The position numbers were made by a program, and so were the translations under genes. A stretch of 64,000 nt of DNA from Salinicola salarius (lineage in GTDB: Bacteria > Pseudomonadota > Gammaproteobacteria > Pseudomonadales > Halomonadaceae). This document shows positions 36,509 through 47,050 of this stretch, piece by piece (the stretch's first letter is position 1; each line of letters opens with the position of its first letter). Below the pieces are notes generated by a model. The model saw nothing but the letters and a program-made list of their open reading frames with translations, did no database searches and was not told the DNA's origin. Where the stretch lies: the NCBI RefSeq assembly GCF_003206135.1, contig NZ_PZJT01000018.1, positions 27,375-91,374 on the forward strand. The letters run 5' to 3'.

Positions 36509-37993
36509 CTATTCGCCCAGCGTCGGCGGCAATCTCGCCAGATCGCCACTGGCCGCCTCGAAGGCGCGCGCCAGTTGCAGTACGCCCCAGTCGTCCCGGG
36601 GCCGGCCGATCAGTTGAAAGCCCATCGGCAGGCCGGCGTCGTTGAGTCCGGCCGGCAGGCTGATTGTCGGAGCGCCGAGCATCGAGGCGGGAATCACGAC
36701 TTCCATCCAGCGGTGATAGGTATCCATCGTGCGCCCGGCGATCTCGCGCGGCCAGTGCGTCTCCACATCGAACGGAAAGACCTGGGCGCTGGGCATGGCC
36801 AGGTAGTCGAAGCGCTCGAACAGCGCGCTCCAGGCCCGGTAGGCATCGCCACGCTGGACGTTGGCCACGTGGATATCCTGCGCCGAGAGCGCCAGACCGC
36901 GTTCGACCTCCCACTGCGCTTCCGGCTTCAAGCGCTCTCGGGTGGCGGGGGCGACGTAGAGCGCCCCCAGGTTGCCGGCGACGGCCCAGTGGCGCAGCGT
37001 CGTCCAGCTTTCCCACAGCATCTCGGCGTCGAAGGGCAGATCGATCGCTTCCACCTCGCAGCCCAGCGGGGCGAAGCGGTCCAGTGCCGCTCTGCATTGC
37101 GAGAGCACGCCCGCTTCCATCGCCAGATGCCCCCGCCAGTCGCCGAGCCAGCCGATCCGCAACCCGTGAACGTCGCGGTAGAGAGCGCCGGAGACGCTGC
37201 TGCCGTCGGGAATCAGCGGCTCCCCCAGCGAGAGCGGGACGCGTGGATCGAAGCCGGACTGCGTGTCGAGCAGGCGGGCCACGTCTTCGACGGTTCGCCC
37301 CATCGGGCCGTTGGTGGCGAGCTGTTGACCGAACGGGTCGGCGACGAGACCGGGCACGCGGCCGAACGAAGGGCGAAAGCCGATCACGTGATTGAAGGCG
37401 GCGGGGTTTCGCAACGAGCCCATCATGTCGCTGCCGTCGGCGACCGGCAGCATCCGCATGGCGAGCGCTGCCGCCGCGCCACCGCTGGAGCCGCCGGCGG
37501 TGCGCGAAGGATCGAAGGCGTTGCGAGTGGCGCCGAATACCGGGTTGTAGGATTGCGAGCCCAGGCCGAATTCCGGCGTATTGGTCTTGCCGATGAAGAT
37601 CGCGCCGGCTGCACGCATGCGCTCGCTCATCAGGCTGTCCTGCTGGGCGATCTGGCCGGAGAACAGCGGAGAACCCTGGGTCGTCGGGAAGCCTTGGGCG
37701 TCGGAGAGATCCTTGATCGCCTGCGGGAAGCCGTGCATCCAGCCGCGCGACTGCCCCGCAGCGAGTTCGCGATCGGCGAGCTCGGCCTCGGCGAGCAACG
37801 GGGCGCGCTCGCGGCGGGAGATGATGGCGTTGACGATAGGGTTCACGGCGTCGATATGATCGAGGTAGGCGGTCATGACCTCGCGACAGGAGACCGATCG
37901 ATCATGAATCCGCTGCGACAGCCTGGTCGCGTCCCAGGTGACGATCTCGTTCAGCGGCGGTCGGACAGGCGTGCGGTCGGAAGCGTTAGACAT
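36509..37993 (-). CDS. Amidase signature family enzyme
   Basis: A 494-residue amidase. The Ser-cisSer-Lys triad is readable: Lys in GFPQAIKDLSDAQG, the cis-Ser in RTAGGSSGGAAAALA, and the nucleophile Ser region GSDMMGSLRNPAAFN. Further blocks are GKTNTPEFGLGSQSYNPVFG and the C-terminal GAPTISLPAGLNDAGLPMGF. It hydrolyses an amide (or ester) to an acid; the natural substrate is not predictable. I start at the ATG at 37993, since an upstream in-frame ATG adds six residues without support. It converges on the MatC gene; it may supply the acid that the neighbours use, but co-regulation is not shown. Confidence 0.9.
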   Translation of the reverse strand: MSNASDRTPVRPPLNEIVTWDATRLSQRIHDRSVSCREVMTAYLDHIDAVNPIVNAIISRRERAPLLAEAELADRELAAGQSRGWMHGFPQAIKDLSDAQGFPTTQGSPLFSGQIAQQDSLMSERMRAAGAIFIGKTNTPEFGLGSQSYNPVFGATRNAFDPSRTAGGSSGGAAAALAMRMLPVADGSDMMGSLRNPAAFNHVIGFRPSFGRVPGLVADPFGQQLATNGPMGRTVEDVARLLDTQSGFDPRVPLSLGEPLIPDGSSVSGALYRDVHGLRIGWLGDWRGHLAMEAGVLSQCRAALDRFAPLGCEVEAIDLPFDAEMLWESWTTLRHWAVAGNLGALYVAPATRERLKPEAQWEVERGLALSAQDIHVANVQRGDAYRAWSALFERFDYLAMPSAQVFPFDVETHWPREIAGRTMDTYHRWMEVVIPASMLGAPTISLPAGLNDAGLPMGFQLIGRPRDDWGVLQLARAFEAASGDLARLPPTLGE

Positions 37994-38210
37994 CGGCAAA
38001 GATCCCGGCAAAAGAGGGTGTCGATCAGCATACCGCAGTCAGGTGACTGTCATGCCGCTACGGCACGTCAGGCAGTCTTCTCTCCGATCCGATCTTGATG
38101 CAACCGTTCGTCTGGGCGCTCGGGTTTGGCCATGTAGCCCTGGGTGACGCCAGGTTCAGCAAAGACGAGGCATGCACCCAGCAGAATCCATCGAAGGTCT
38201 AACGGCATTC

Positions 38211-38231
38211 TGGTATGATGTATGACAACAT
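38211..38231 (+). promoter_or_regulatory. Extended -10 promoter with overlapping dyad, upstream of kdgD
   Basis: TGGTATGAT (38211-38219) is an extended -10 element (TGn plus a 5-of-6 -10 hexamer). Overlapping it and the expected start site is ATGT ATGACA ACAT (38218-38231), a possible repressor dyad. The leader to the GTG start would be about 98 bases. The rest of the 37994-38324 gap shows nothing else. Confidence 0.45.
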
Positions 38232-38324
38232 ATCGACAGAATCCTGCTTCCGCTTGCGCCATTTCAGCGCGGCGGCAGTCGGCCGAATGTCTGCATTACG
38301 TTAACCCATGATAAGGGGAATCAG

Positions 38325-39242
38325 GTGAATTTTTCCAAAGAAGCGGTCGTTGCCTCTATCACTGACGGTTTGCTGTCGTTCCCGGTGACCGATTTCGATG
38401 CCAACGGCAAGTTCGATGTCGAGAGCTACCGTCGCCGTCTGCTGTGGCTGAAGGAGTATGAAGTTTCCGCCCTTTTCGTGGCTGGCGGCACTGGCGAATT
38501 CTTCAACATCACCATCGATGAATACCGTGAAATCGTCAAAGTCGCCGTGGAAACCATCGGTGGGCATGTGCCGATCATCGCCAGCGCCGGCCAGAGTGCC
38601 GAACTCGCCAAGGCGCACGCCAAGGCCGCCCAGGAAGCTGGCGCCGATGGCATTCTGCTGATGCCGCCGTACCTGACCGAGTGCCCGGAATCCGGCATCG
38701 TCGAGTACGCCGCCAGCGTCTGCGATTCCACCGATCTCAACGTGATCTACTACAACCGTGCCAACGGCTATCTCACCGTCAATGCCGTTCAGGCATTGGC
38801 CGATCGCTGCCCGAACCTGGTCGGCCTGAAAGACGGCAAGGGCGACATGCAGGCGCTCAACATCATCATCAAGACGCTAGGCGATCGCCTCGCCTACGTT
38901 GGTGGCGTGCCGACGGCCGAGATCATTGCCGAAGCCTATCTGGCCATTGGCGTCAGCACCTATTCTTCCGCGGTGTTCAACTTCGTGCCGGACATGGCCG
39001 TGAAGTTCTACAAGGAGCTGCGCAAGGGCAACAGCGAGTTCGTGCGTCAGGCGACTCGCGAGTTCTTCATTCCGTTCGTCACTATGCGCGATACCCAGAA
39101 AGGCTATGCCGTCAGTCTGATCAAGGCCGGTGCCGACCTGGTCGGTTATCCGGGTGGCGACGTGCGTGCGCCGCTGACCATGCCCAACGAGAAAGAGCGG
39201 GCCACGCTCAAGCAGTTGATCGAAAAAGCCAACGCGCTCTGA
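38325..39242 (+). CDS. kdgD: 5-dehydro-4-deoxyglucarate dehydratase (decarboxylating)
   Basis: A 305-residue DapA/NAL-family TIM barrel that turns 5-dehydro-4-deoxy-D-glucarate into 2,5-dioxopentanoate (2-oxoglutarate semialdehyde) with loss of CO2 and water. The Schiff-base lysine is in NLVGLKDGKGDMQ, the Tyr in NVIYYNRANGYL, and the substrate loop is FVAGGTGEFFNI, which differs from the GGTTGE of DapA in the way KdgD does. It starts at GTG 38325 after AGGGGA. gudD and the semialdehyde dehydrogenase follow, so the three make a complete D-glucarate route. Confidence 0.95.
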   Translation: MNFSKEAVVASITDGLLSFPVTDFDANGKFDVESYRRRLLWLKEYEVSALFVAGGTGEFFNITIDEYREIVKVAVETIGGHVPIIASAGQSAELAKAHAKAAQEAGADGILLMPPYLTECPESGIVEYAASVCDSTDLNVIYYNRANGYLTVNAVQALADRCPNLVGLKDGKGDMQALNIIIKTLGDRLAYVGGVPTAEIIAEAYLAIGVSTYSSAVFNFVPDMAVKFYKELRKGNSEFVRQATREFFIPFVTMRDTQKGYAVSLIKAGADLVGYPGGDVRAPLTMPNEKERATLKQLIEKANAL

Positions 39243-39270
39243 GCCGATTGATGCGCTGATTGACAAGACG

Positions 39271-39290
39271 GGGCGGTCTCGAGACCGCCC
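39271..39290 (+). terminator. Perfect 20-bp palindrome between kdgD and gudD
   Basis: GGGCGGTCTCGAGACCGCCC can form a tight RNA hairpin 28 bases after kdgD with no U tract behind it. It resembles the dppA-dppB hairpin (shared ACGGGGCGG on the left) and is probably a stabiliser or attenuator that sets kdgD above gudD. Confidence 0.6.
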
Positions 39291-39356
39291 TGGTTATCTC
39301 TGGGCGCTGGGCCTCGACTGTGCAGCGCGCGCCCGTATTGCCGACGGAGGATTTCA

Positions 39357-40712
39357 ATGCCGAGTCATGGCACGCCTACCATCACCGATATGCAGGTCAT
39401 TCCGGTCGCCGGTCGCGACAGCATGTTGCTCAATATCGGTGGTGCACATTCGCCTTACTTCACCCGCAACCTGATCCTCCTCGAAGACAGTGCCGGTAAT
39501 GTCGGCGTGGGCGAAGCGCCGGGTGGCGAGACGATCCAGCGCTCTCTGGAGCAGGCGCGCCCACTGGTGATCGGCCAGCCCATCGGCAAGCTGCGCTCGA
39601 TGGTGGCATCGCTGCACTCCGCCGGTCGTGGCGCCGATTTCGAGGATTTCGGCAAGGGTTCCTGGACCTTCGAGCTGCGTGTCAATGCGGTGGCGGCGCT
39701 CGAAGCCGCTCTGCTCGATCTGTTCGGCAAGTTCCTCGACGTGCCGGTGGCCGAGTTGCTGGGCGACGGCAAGCAGCGCGATAGCGTCGAGGTGCTGGGC
39801 TATCTGTTCTTCATCGGCGATGGTCATGCCACCCCGCTGGGCTATCGTCGTGGTACTGAGCGTCGCGGAACCGAGGACGCCAGCCACGACTGGTACCGCC
39901 TGCGCGACGAAGCGGCAATGACGCCGCAGCGTATCGTCGAGCTGGCCGAGGCGGCCCATGATCGCTACGGTTTCAGGGATTTCAAGCTCAAGGGCGGCGC
40001 GCTGCCGGGCGAGCAGGAAATCGAAGCGGTCACGGCGTTGCACAATGCGTTTCCCGAGGCGCGAGTGACGATCGATCCCAACGGCGCGTGGTCGTTGAAG
40101 GAGGCGATCCGCCTTTGCAAGAACCTGCACGGCGTCATCGCCTATGCCGAGGATCCTTGCGGGGCGGAGCAGGGCTTCTCCGGTCGCGAGATCCTGGCCG
40201 AGTTCCGCCATGCCACCGGATTGCCGGTCGCCACCAACATGGTGGCCACCAACTGGCGCGAGATGGCTCATGCACTGATGCTGCGTTCGGTCGACATTCC
40301 GCTGGCCGATCCGCACTTCTGGACGCTTTCCGGCGCGGTGCGTGTCTCCCAGCTGTGTCAGGACCATGGCATGACCTGGGGCTCGCACTCCAACAACCAC
40401 TTCGACATTTCGCTGGCGATGTTCGCTCATGTGGGTGCCGCCGCCGTCGGCCGCACCACCGCACTGGATACCCACTGGATCTGGCAGGAGGGCGATGCCC
40501 GGCTGACCCGCGAGTCGCCGCAGATCGTCGATGGCAAGGTCGCGGTGACCGACGCTCCCGGGCTGGGTATCGAGGTCGACATGGAACAGATCGAGCAGGC
40601 CAACGCGCTCTATCGCAGCCTGCCCGCTGGCGGGCGCAACGACGCCATGGCGATGCAATATCTGATCGATGGCTGGCAGTTCGATCCCAAGCGTCCGGCG
40701 CTGGTACGTTGA
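39357..40712 (+). CDS. gudD: D-glucarate dehydratase
   Basis: A 451-residue enolase-superfamily enzyme that dehydrates D-glucarate (and often L-idarate) to 5-dehydro-4-deoxyglucarate. The glucarate-dehydratase signatures are [17 protein letters not shown] with the KxK base, [16 protein letters not shown] with metal Asp/Asn, [30 protein letters not shown] and the His of [13 protein letters not shown]. Length equals the E. coli enzyme (446). It lies 114 bases after kdgD and 160 before the dehydrogenase gene, in a plausible common transcript with hairpins in the gaps. Confidence 0.96.
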   Translation: MPSHGTPTITDMQVIPVAGRDSMLLNIGGAHSPYFTRNLILLEDSAGNVGVGEAPGGETIQRSLEQARPLVIGQPIGKLRSMVASLHSAGRGADFEDFGKGSWTFELRVNAVAALEAALLDLFGKFLDVPVAELLGDGKQRDSVEVLGYLFFIGDGHATPLGYRRGTERRGTEDASHDWYRLRDEAAMTPQRIVELAEAAHDRYGFRDFKLKGGALPGEQEIEAVTALHNAFPEARVTIDPNGAWSLKEAIRLCKNLHGVIAYAEDPCGAEQGFSGREILAEFRHATGLPVATNMVATNWREMAHALMLRSVDIPLADPHFWTLSGAVRVSQLCQDHGMTWGSHSNNHFDISLAMFAHVGAAAVGRTTALDTHWIWQEGDARLTRESPQIVDGKVAVTDAPGLGIEVDMEQIEQANALYRSLPAGGRNDAMAMQYLIDGWQFDPKRPALVR

Positions 40713-40872
40713 AATGGCCGTGCGGTGGACGCATGTAGTCAGGATTGCCCGGCGGGAACGATCCCGCTCGGTCACGATGTCGAGACACGATGCCAAAGCG
40801 GGTGAAAGACAAGTTGCATCCGGCCTAATGCCGGAAGATGAATGAGTATCCACCATCACTGCAGGAGGCAAC

Positions 40873-42450
40873 ATGAATCTGACAGGTGAAATGCTGATCG
40901 GTCAGCAGGCCGTCAAGGGTAGCCGCGATCCGATCCAGGCGATCAATCCGGCGACCAACGAGCGCTTGGATCCGAGCTATCCCGGTGGCACTCAGACCGA
41001 AGTCGATCGCGCCTGCGAACTGGCGTGGAGCGCCTTCGACAGCTATCGCGAAACCTCGCTGGAGGAGCGCGCCACGTTTCTGGAAACCGTTGCCGACGAG
41101 ATCGAAGCGATCGGTGATGACCTGATCGAGCGTGCCGTGGCCGAGTCCGGCCTGCCGCAGGGTCGTATCCAGGGCGAGCGGGGCCGTACCTGCGGCCAGT
41201 TGCGCCTGTTCGCCAAGACCGTGCGCGCCGGCGAGTGGCTCGATGTCCGTATCGACCCGGCGCTGCCGGACCGCCAGCCGATGCCGCGGGTCGACCTGCG
41301 TCAGCGCCACATCGCGCTGGGCCCGGTCGTGGTGTTCGGTGCCAGCAACTTCCCGCTGGCGTTCTCCGTCGCCGGTGGCGATACCGCATCGGCGCTGGCC
41401 GCCGGCTGCCCGGTGATCGTCAAGGCGCACGGCGCGCATCCGGGCACCAGCGAGCTGGTGGGTCGCGCCATTCAGGCGGCAGTCAAGAAGTGCGGTCTGC
41501 CGGAAGGCGTGTTCTCGCTGATGTACGGCTCCGGTCGCGAAGTCGGCACCGCGCTGGTCACCGATCCGCGCATCAAGGCGGCCGGCTTCACCGGTTCGCG
41601 CAGCGGCGGTCTGGCGCTGTGGAAGGCGGCGCAGTCGCGTCCCGAGCCGATTCCGTTCTACGCCGAAATGAGCTCCATCAATCCGGTCTTCCCGCTGCCG
41701 GCAGCGCTGAAGGCGCGGGGTGAGGAGATGGGCAAGGCGTTCGTCGCTTCGCTCAACATGGGCGCCGGCCAGTTCTGCACCAATCCCGGGCTGGTGATCG
41801 CGATCAAGGGGCCGGAGCTTGATGCCTTCGTCAACGCTGCCAGCGAGGCGGTCAAGGGCAGCGCTGCGCAGACCATGCTCACGCCGGGTATCTTCGATGC
41901 CTACGAAAATGGCGTCAGTACCCTGGCAGGCAGTGGCAAGGCGAAGGAAGTGGCGCGCGGTCAGAAGGGCGAAGGCCCCAACCAGTGCCAGACCGGCCTG
42001 TTCCTGACTTCCGCCCAGGACTTCCTGAGCAGCGATGCGCTGCAGGAAGAAGTCTTCGGTTCGACGTCGCTGGTCGTGGAATGCGCCGACGCGGCCGAAC
42101 TCAAGCAGGTGGCCGAGCATCTGGAAGGCCAGTTGACCGCCACGCTGCAGATGGACGATGCCGATCTGGATGCCGCCAGGGCACTGCTGCCGATCCTCGA
42201 GCGCAAGGCGGGCCGTATCATGGTCAACGGCTGGCCGACCGGGGTGGAAGTGTGCGATGCCATGGTTCACGGCGGGCCGTTCCCGGCGACTTCCGATTCT
42301 CGCACGACATCCGTGGGCACCGCGGCGATCTTCCGCTTCCTGCGCCCGGTCTGCTATCAGGATCTGCCGGACGCGCTGCTGCCGGAAGCGATCAAGCATG
42401 ACAACCCGCTGAAACTGCGGCGCCTGGTCGACGGCAAGCGCGAAGCGTAA
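40873..42450 (+). CDS. 2-oxoglutarate semialdehyde (2,5-dioxovalerate) dehydrogenase
   Basis: A 525-residue aldehyde dehydrogenase that would oxidise the KdgD product to 2-oxoglutarate with NAD(P)+. The catalytic Cys is in [14 protein letters not shown], the base Glu in [12 protein letters not shown], and the cofactor stretch is [20 protein letters not shown]. Length and the [17 protein letters not shown] block are those of the KGSADH-III group (sugar-acid type), not of the shorter succinate-semialdehyde enzymes. AGGAGG precedes the start. An intrinsic terminator candidate follows at 42501. Confidence 0.94.
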   Translation: MNLTGEMLIGQQAVKGSRDPIQAINPATNERLDPSYPGGTQTEVDRACELAWSAFDSYRETSLEERATFLETVADEIEAIGDDLIERAVAESGLPQGRIQGERGRTCGQLRLFAKTVRAGEWLDVRIDPALPDRQPMPRVDLRQRHIALGPVVVFGASNFPLAFSVAGGDTASALAAGCPVIVKAHGAHPGTSELVGRAIQAAVKKCGLPEGVFSLMYGSGREVGTALVTDPRIKAAGFTGSRSGGLALWKAAQSRPEPIPFYAEMSSINPVFPLPAALKARGEEMGKAFVASLNMGAGQFCTNPGLVIAIKGPELDAFVNAASEAVKGSAAQTMLTPGIFDAYENGVSTLAGSGKAKEVARGQKGEGPNQCQTGLFLTSAQDFLSSDALQEEVFGSTSLVVECADAAELKQVAEHLEGQLTATLQMDDADLDAARALLPILERKAGRIMVNGWPTGVEVCDAMVHGGPFPATSDSRTTSVGTAAIFRFLRPVCYQDLPDALLPEAIKHDNPLKLRRLVDGKREA

Positions 42451-42500
42451 GTCGTCGCCGGCGAGGCCGGGCCGTCGTCGATGGCCCGGTCGCCCAGAAC

Positions 42501-42531
42501 AAGAACCTCTGCCTTCAGGGCAGGGGTTCTT
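42501..42531 (+). terminator. Terminator-like hairpin after the glucarate genes
   Basis: AAGAACCTCTGCC and GGCAGGGGTTCTT form a 13-bp stem (one G-T pair) with a 5-base loop, then TTGCGTTTG. The U tract is weak, but the stem is long. Confidence 0.7.
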
Positions 42532-42668
42532 GCGTTTGTAGACGGCGCTTTCCGGCACCGGCCGACAGAAGACCAAGATTGGCCACTGGTAGCTCTATCC
42601 TTCACGAACGCCTAGAATGAGCGCCGAGTCAAACGACCCCAATGAATTCGACAAGTCAAGGAAAGCCC

Positions 42669-44798
42669 GTGAATCCGGTTCAGACCACGTTCCAGTACGG
42701 TTCGAGTACCGTCACCCTAGAAACCGGGCGCGTTGCGCGCCAAGCCACCGGCGCTGTGCTGGTCACCATGGACGACACTGTGGTGTTGTGTACCGTGGTC
42801 GGCCGCAAGGATCTCAAGCCCGGCCAGGATTTTTTCCCGCTCTCCGTGCACTACCAGGAGAAGACCTACTCCGTGGGCAAGATCCCGGGTGGCTTCTTCA
42901 AGCGCGAAGGGCGTCCGACCGAGAAAGAGACGCTGACCTCGCGTCTGATCGACCGACCGATCCGCCCGCTGTTTCCGAAAGGTTTCATGAACGAAGTGCA
43001 GGTCATCTGCACCGTACTCTCCGCCGATCGTAACCAGGACCCCGACATCGCCGCGATGATCGGCACCTCCGCGGCGCTGGCGATCTCCGGCCTGCCGTTC
43101 AGCGGTCCCATCGGTGCGGCGCGTGTCGGCTTCACGGAATCACGTGGCTATTTCCTCAACCCCACGGTCGAGGAACTGGACACTTCCGAACTCAACATGG
43201 TCGTGGCGGGTACCGACAAGGCCGTGCTGATGGTCGAGTCCGAAGCCCAGGAGTTGACCGAAGACGAGATGCTGGGCGCGGTGCTCTACGCGCATCAGGA
43301 AATGCAGGTCGCGATCGATGCGATCAAGTCTCTGGTCAGTGAAGCCGGCAAGCCGAAGTGGGACTGGCAGCCGGCCGCCGCCAACGTGGCGCTCAAGGAA
43401 GCCGTCGCCGGCAGCTTCGAGTCCGCCGTGGGCGAGGCCTATCGCATCACCGACAAGATGGCGCGCCAGGATGCGCTGGCCGAGATTCGCGCCAAGGCGA
43501 TCGAGCAGCTGGCCAGTGGCGACGCGCCGCAGTTCAGCGCCGATGAAGTCAGCGGTGCGCTGGCCAGCCTCGAGAAGCACACCGTGCGTCGTCGCGTCAT
43601 TGCCGGCGAGCCGCGTATCGACGGTCGCGATCACAAGACCGTGCGCCCGCTGGACATCAACGTCGGCGTGCTGCCGCGCACCCACGGTTCGGCGCTGTTC
43701 ACCCGCGGCGAAACCCAGGCCATCGTCGTTGCCACGCTGGGTACGCTGCGCGATGCCCAGTTGATCGAGTCGCTGGAAGGCGAGCGCAAGGATCGCTTCC
43801 TGCTGCACTACAACTTCCCGCCGTACAGCGTGGGCGAAGCCGGCTTCATGGGCGGTCCCAAGCGTCGCGAGATCGGTCATGGCCGTCTGGCCCGACGCGG
43901 TATCCAGGCGATGCTGCCGAGCGAAGCGGACTTCCCCTACACCATTCGTGTCGTCTCCGAGATCACCGAGTCCAACGGTTCCAGCTCGATGGCTTCCGTG
44001 TGCGGCTCCTCGCTGGCGCTGATGGATGCCGGTGTGCCGATCAAGGCGCCGGTGGCCGGTATCGCCATGGGCCTGGTCAAGGACGACGATGGCTTCGCCG
44101 TGCTGACCGATATCCTGGGCGACGAAGATCATCTCGGCGACATGGACTTCAAGGTGGCCGGTTCCGCCAACGGCGTGACCGCGCTGCAGATGGACATCAA
44201 GATCGAAGGCATCAACGAAGAGATCATGGAGACGGCGCTGCAGCAGGCGCACCAGGCTCGTATCGAGATCCTCGACAAGATGAATGCCGTGATCGCACAG
44301 AGCCGTAGCGAGGTTTCCGACCACGCGCCGGCGATGCAGACGATCAAGATCTCGCCGGACAAGATTCGCGACGTCATCGGCAAGGGCGGTGCAACGATTC
44401 GTAGTATCTGCGAAGAGACCGGCGCCTCGATCGATATCGACGACGACGGCACCGTGCGCATCTACGCCGAAGACCGTGCCGCGGCCAAGCGCGCCATCGA
44501 CACTGTGCTCGGGATCACCGCCGAAGCCGAAATCGGCAAGCTCTACCGCGGCAAGGTGGTGCGTCTGGCCGACTTCGGTGCCTTCGTCAACTTCATGCCG
44601 GGTACCGACGGTCTGGTGCACATCTCCCAGATCGTGCCGGAGCGCGTCAATGACGTGAAGGAGTATCTGAGCGAAGGCCAGGAAGTGACCGTCAAGGTGC
44701 TCGATATCGACAACCGCAATCGCGTGAAGCTGTCGATCAAGGAGATCACGCCGGAAGAGAAGGCTGCCTTCGAAGCGTCGCTCGCGATCGAAGAGTAA
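42669..44798 (+). CDS. pnp: Polyribonucleotide nucleotidyltransferase (PNPase)
   Basis: A 709-residue exoribonuclease, collinear with the 711-residue E. coli enzyme. It holds two RNase PH domains ([20 protein letters not shown] and [20 protein letters not shown]), the active-site block [19 protein letters not shown] with [16 protein letters not shown], a KH domain ([20 protein letters not shown]) and an S1 domain ([20 protein letters not shown]). I start at GTG 42669, which has AAGGAAAG upstream and gives the E. coli-like N-terminus; an ATG nine codons earlier is in frame. rpsO, which usually precedes pnp in gammaproteobacteria, is absent: the glucarate genes stand there instead. Confidence 0.97.
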   Translation: MNPVQTTFQYGSSTVTLETGRVARQATGAVLVTMDDTVVLCTVVGRKDLKPGQDFFPLSVHYQEKTYSVGKIPGGFFKREGRPTEKETLTSRLIDRPIRPLFPKGFMNEVQVICTVLSADRNQDPDIAAMIGTSAALAISGLPFSGPIGAARVGFTESRGYFLNPTVEELDTSELNMVVAGTDKAVLMVESEAQELTEDEMLGAVLYAHQEMQVAIDAIKSLVSEAGKPKWDWQPAAANVALKEAVAGSFESAVGEAYRITDKMARQDALAEIRAKAIEQLASGDAPQFSADEVSGALASLEKHTVRRRVIAGEPRIDGRDHKTVRPLDINVGVLPRTHGSALFTRGETQAIVVATLGTLRDAQLIESLEGERKDRFLLHYNFPPYSVGEAGFMGGPKRREIGHGRLARRGIQAMLPSEADFPYTIRVVSEITESNGSSSMASVCGSSLALMDAGVPIKAPVAGIAMGLVKDDDGFAVLTDILGDEDHLGDMDFKVAGSANGVTALQMDIKIEGINEEIMETALQQAHQARIEILDKMNAVIAQSRSEVSDHAPAMQTIKISPDKIRDVIGKGGATIRSICEETGASIDIDDDGTVRIYAEDRAAAKRAIDTVLGITAEAEIGKLYRGKVVRLADFGAFVNFMPGTDGLVHISQIVPERVNDVKEYLSEGQEVTVKVLDIDNRNRVKLSIKEITPEEKAAFEASLAIEE

Positions 44799-44817
44799 TT
44801 CTTCGGCGCTAACCGAA

Positions 44818-44854
44818 ACGCCCGGCCTGCATCACGCAGGCCGGGCGTTTTTTT
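44818..44854 (+). terminator. Strong terminator after pnp (also serves the convergent gene)
   Basis: ACGCCCGGCCTGC ATCAC GCAGGCCGGGCGT, a perfect 13-bp stem, followed by seven T residues on the plus strand and TTTC on the minus strand. Confidence 0.95.
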
Positions 44855-44863
44855 ATGCTGCGC

Positions 44864-45889
44864 TCATGCCGTAACGGTTCGAGGACGTAACGTGGGCAGA
44901 TGACGCTTGAGCTGTCGCGAGAATGCCTTCTCCACGAACTCGTAGCTCAGCCAGGAACAGACCGCGATGACGGGCAGACAGATTGCCAGCGCCAGATAGG
45001 GGCTGAGCCCGAACTGTTCGGTCAGCACATAGTTGCCCGACCACAGCACGATCACGTGCAGCAGGTACGTCGAGTAGGACCAGTCTCCCATCACCTTGAA
45101 GATGCGGTTGTCACCGATGCGGGATTCCAGCCCGATGAAGGCGATCACCAGCAGTGCGCTCGGCAGGCCCCAGGCGAAGAACCGCGTAGCCCCGGCAGGA
45201 TCGTTGTAGCAGAGAATCGTCGCGGTGCTGGCGAGCGCCAGCGCGATCGGCCACCAGCGCCCGCCGGGAATGCCGTAGCGCGAGTAGACGGCGCCGATCC
45301 CCAGCCCGAGCAGGAACTGGAAGATGATCGGATCGGTATAGAAGTTGCTGATGAACGGTTGATGCGCGAATAGCGTGTTGATGACCACGATGGCCAGCAC
45401 CACGGCCCACAGTCGCCACTCGCGTTTGAGCACCAGCGAGGCGGCGAAGACGACATAGAACAGCATCTCGAAATTGAGCGTCCAGCCCACCGGCAGAATA
45501 GGGTAGTAGCCGTAGCCGGCAGGATTTTCCGTCGGGATGAAGAACAGCGACAGCAGCAACTGCTTCAGGCCCAGGCCATACTCGGGCATGACGTCGCTGG
45601 CGAAGTAGATGACCAGCGCGGTAATGGCAGTATAGAGCCAGTAGGCGGGAACGATGCGGACGACGCGATGCAGCAGAAACTGCGGCATCGTCAGCCGTTT
45701 GCCGCGACTCGAGACGTAGATGACGAAACCGCTGATGACGAAGAAGATATCCACACCCACCTGACCACGGGTGGAGAACAGGTACTCGACCCAGTTGTCG
45801 GCCTCGAAGCCGAAAAACACCTGCATGAAGTGGTGAAACACGACGATCCACGCCGCCAGAGCTCGTAGCGCCTGTACCGAAATCAGCAT
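44864..45889 (-). CDS. Acyltransferase 3 family membrane protein (OafA/YrhL type)
   Basis: A 341-residue membrane protein with about ten helices. The catalytic region is at the N-terminus: QALRALAAWIVVFHHFMQVF, with the conserved R-x10-H arrangement of this family, and the VGVDIFFVISGFVIY motif follows. PAYWLYTA and GWTLNFEMLFY are further family marks. Such proteins transfer acetyl or succinyl groups to cell-surface sugars, antibiotics or exopolysaccharides. The gene stands alone between pnp and coaA, with no polysaccharide genes near, so the acceptor is unknown. Confidence 0.9.
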   Translation of the reverse strand: MLISVQALRALAAWIVVFHHFMQVFFGFEADNWVEYLFSTRGQVGVDIFFVISGFVIYVSSRGKRLTMPQFLLHRVVRIVPAYWLYTAITALVIYFASDVMPEYGLGLKQLLLSLFFIPTENPAGYGYYPILPVGWTLNFEMLFYVVFAASLVLKREWRLWAVVLAIVVINTLFAHQPFISNFYTDPIIFQFLLGLGIGAVYSRYGIPGGRWWPIALALASTATILCYNDPAGATRFFAWGLPSALLVIAFIGLESRIGDNRIFKVMGDWSYSTYLLHVIVLWSGNYVLTEQFGLSPYLALAICLPVIAVCSWLSYEFVEKAFSRQLKRHLPTLRPRTVTA

Positions 45890-46042
45890 CCCTACTCATC
45901 CTTGCCATGAACTCCCAAGACGCACTATGGGAAGGATAAGAAGGAAAAAAGTTCGCTGAATTTACACAAAATAACAAAACGGTGTTTCGATTCGATAGGG
46001 CCGGCCATGAGGCGGCAGCCAGCCGGCCCTCGATCGAAGCGT

Positions 46043-46999
46043 TTACAGCTTGCGCAACGCGACCTGTTCCACCAGATGATCGTGACCCTTGCGCAGGATC
46101 AGATCGGCCCGGGGGCGCGTGGGGAGAACGTTCTCGCGCAGGTTGCGACGGTTGATGTCCCGCCATAGCCCTTCGGCGATCTCGAGCGCTTCCGCTTCCT
46201 CGATCTGGGCGTAGCGGTGAAAGAACGAGTCGGTGTTCTGGAAGGCGGTCTGTCGCAGCAGCTTGAAGCGTTCCAGGTACCAGGCGTGAATATGGTCCTC
46301 CTCGGCATCGATATAGATCGAGAAATCGAAGAAGTCCGACACGAACGGCACCATCTTGCCGTCTTCCGGGAGATCGCGAACCTGCAGCACATTGATCCCC
46401 TCGACGATCAGAATGTCGGGGCGGTCGACCGTCTGGTATTCGTGCTCGCGTACGTCATAGGTCAGGTGCGAATAGAGCGGTGCCTGGACGTTGCGGGCTC
46501 CCGCCTTGATCCAGGAGAGAAAGCGCAGCAGGGCGCCGATATCGTAACTCTCGGGAAAGCCCTTGCGCGCCATCAGTTCCTTGTCGCGCAGTATGGCGTT
46601 GGGGTAGAGAAAGCCGTCGGTCGTGACCAGGTCGACCTTGGGGCTGGAAGGCCAGCGCGCCAGCAGCTCCTTGAGAATGCGCGACGTGGTGGACTTGCCC
46701 ACGGCGACGGAACCGGCGATGCCGATGATGAACGGCGTCTTCTGGGTGTCGTCGATGTCCAGAAAGCGCTTGCGCTGGGCGTAGAGCCGCTGGCTGGCTT
46801 CGACGTAGGAAGAGAGCAGGCGCGACAGCGACAGGTAGATCCGCCGGACTTCGCCCAGATCGATCGGATCGTTGAGCGAACGCAGCCGCTGCAGTTCCTC
46901 GGCGGAAAGCGTCTGTGGCGTGTCGGCGCGAAATTCGGCCCACTGCTCGGCCGTGTAGAACTGATACGGAGAGAAGGGGTCCGGTCTCAATTGGTTCAT
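46043..46999 (-). CDS. coaA: Type I pantothenate kinase
   Basis: A 318-residue kinase, equal in length to E. coli CoaA (316), that makes 4'-phosphopantothenate, the first committed step to coenzyme A. It has the P-loop [20 protein letters not shown] (about residue 98), [23 protein letters not shown] and VEGINVLQV. It shares the CoA theme with panC and panB 1 kb away, though a MITE and a GNAT gene lie between. No terminator was seen after it. Confidence 0.97.
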   Translation of the reverse strand: MNQLRPDPFSPYQFYTAEQWAEFRADTPQTLSAEELQRLRSLNDPIDLGEVRRIYLSLSRLLSSYVEASQRLYAQRKRFLDIDDTQKTPFIIGIAGSVAVGKSTTSRILKELLARWPSSPKVDLVTTDGFLYPNAILRDKELMARKGFPESYDIGALLRFLSWIKAGARNVQAPLYSHLTYDVREHEYQTVDRPDILIVEGINVLQVRDLPEDGKMVPFVSDFFDFSIYIDAEEDHIHAWYLERFKLLRQTAFQNTDSFFHRYAQIEEAEALEIAEGLWRDINRRNLRENVLPTRPRADLILRKGHDHLVEQVALRKL

Positions 47000-47050
47000 C
47001 GGGTCTCTTTCACTGTCGTGCCGGCGGCGTCACCTGAACGCTGCAGGGGC

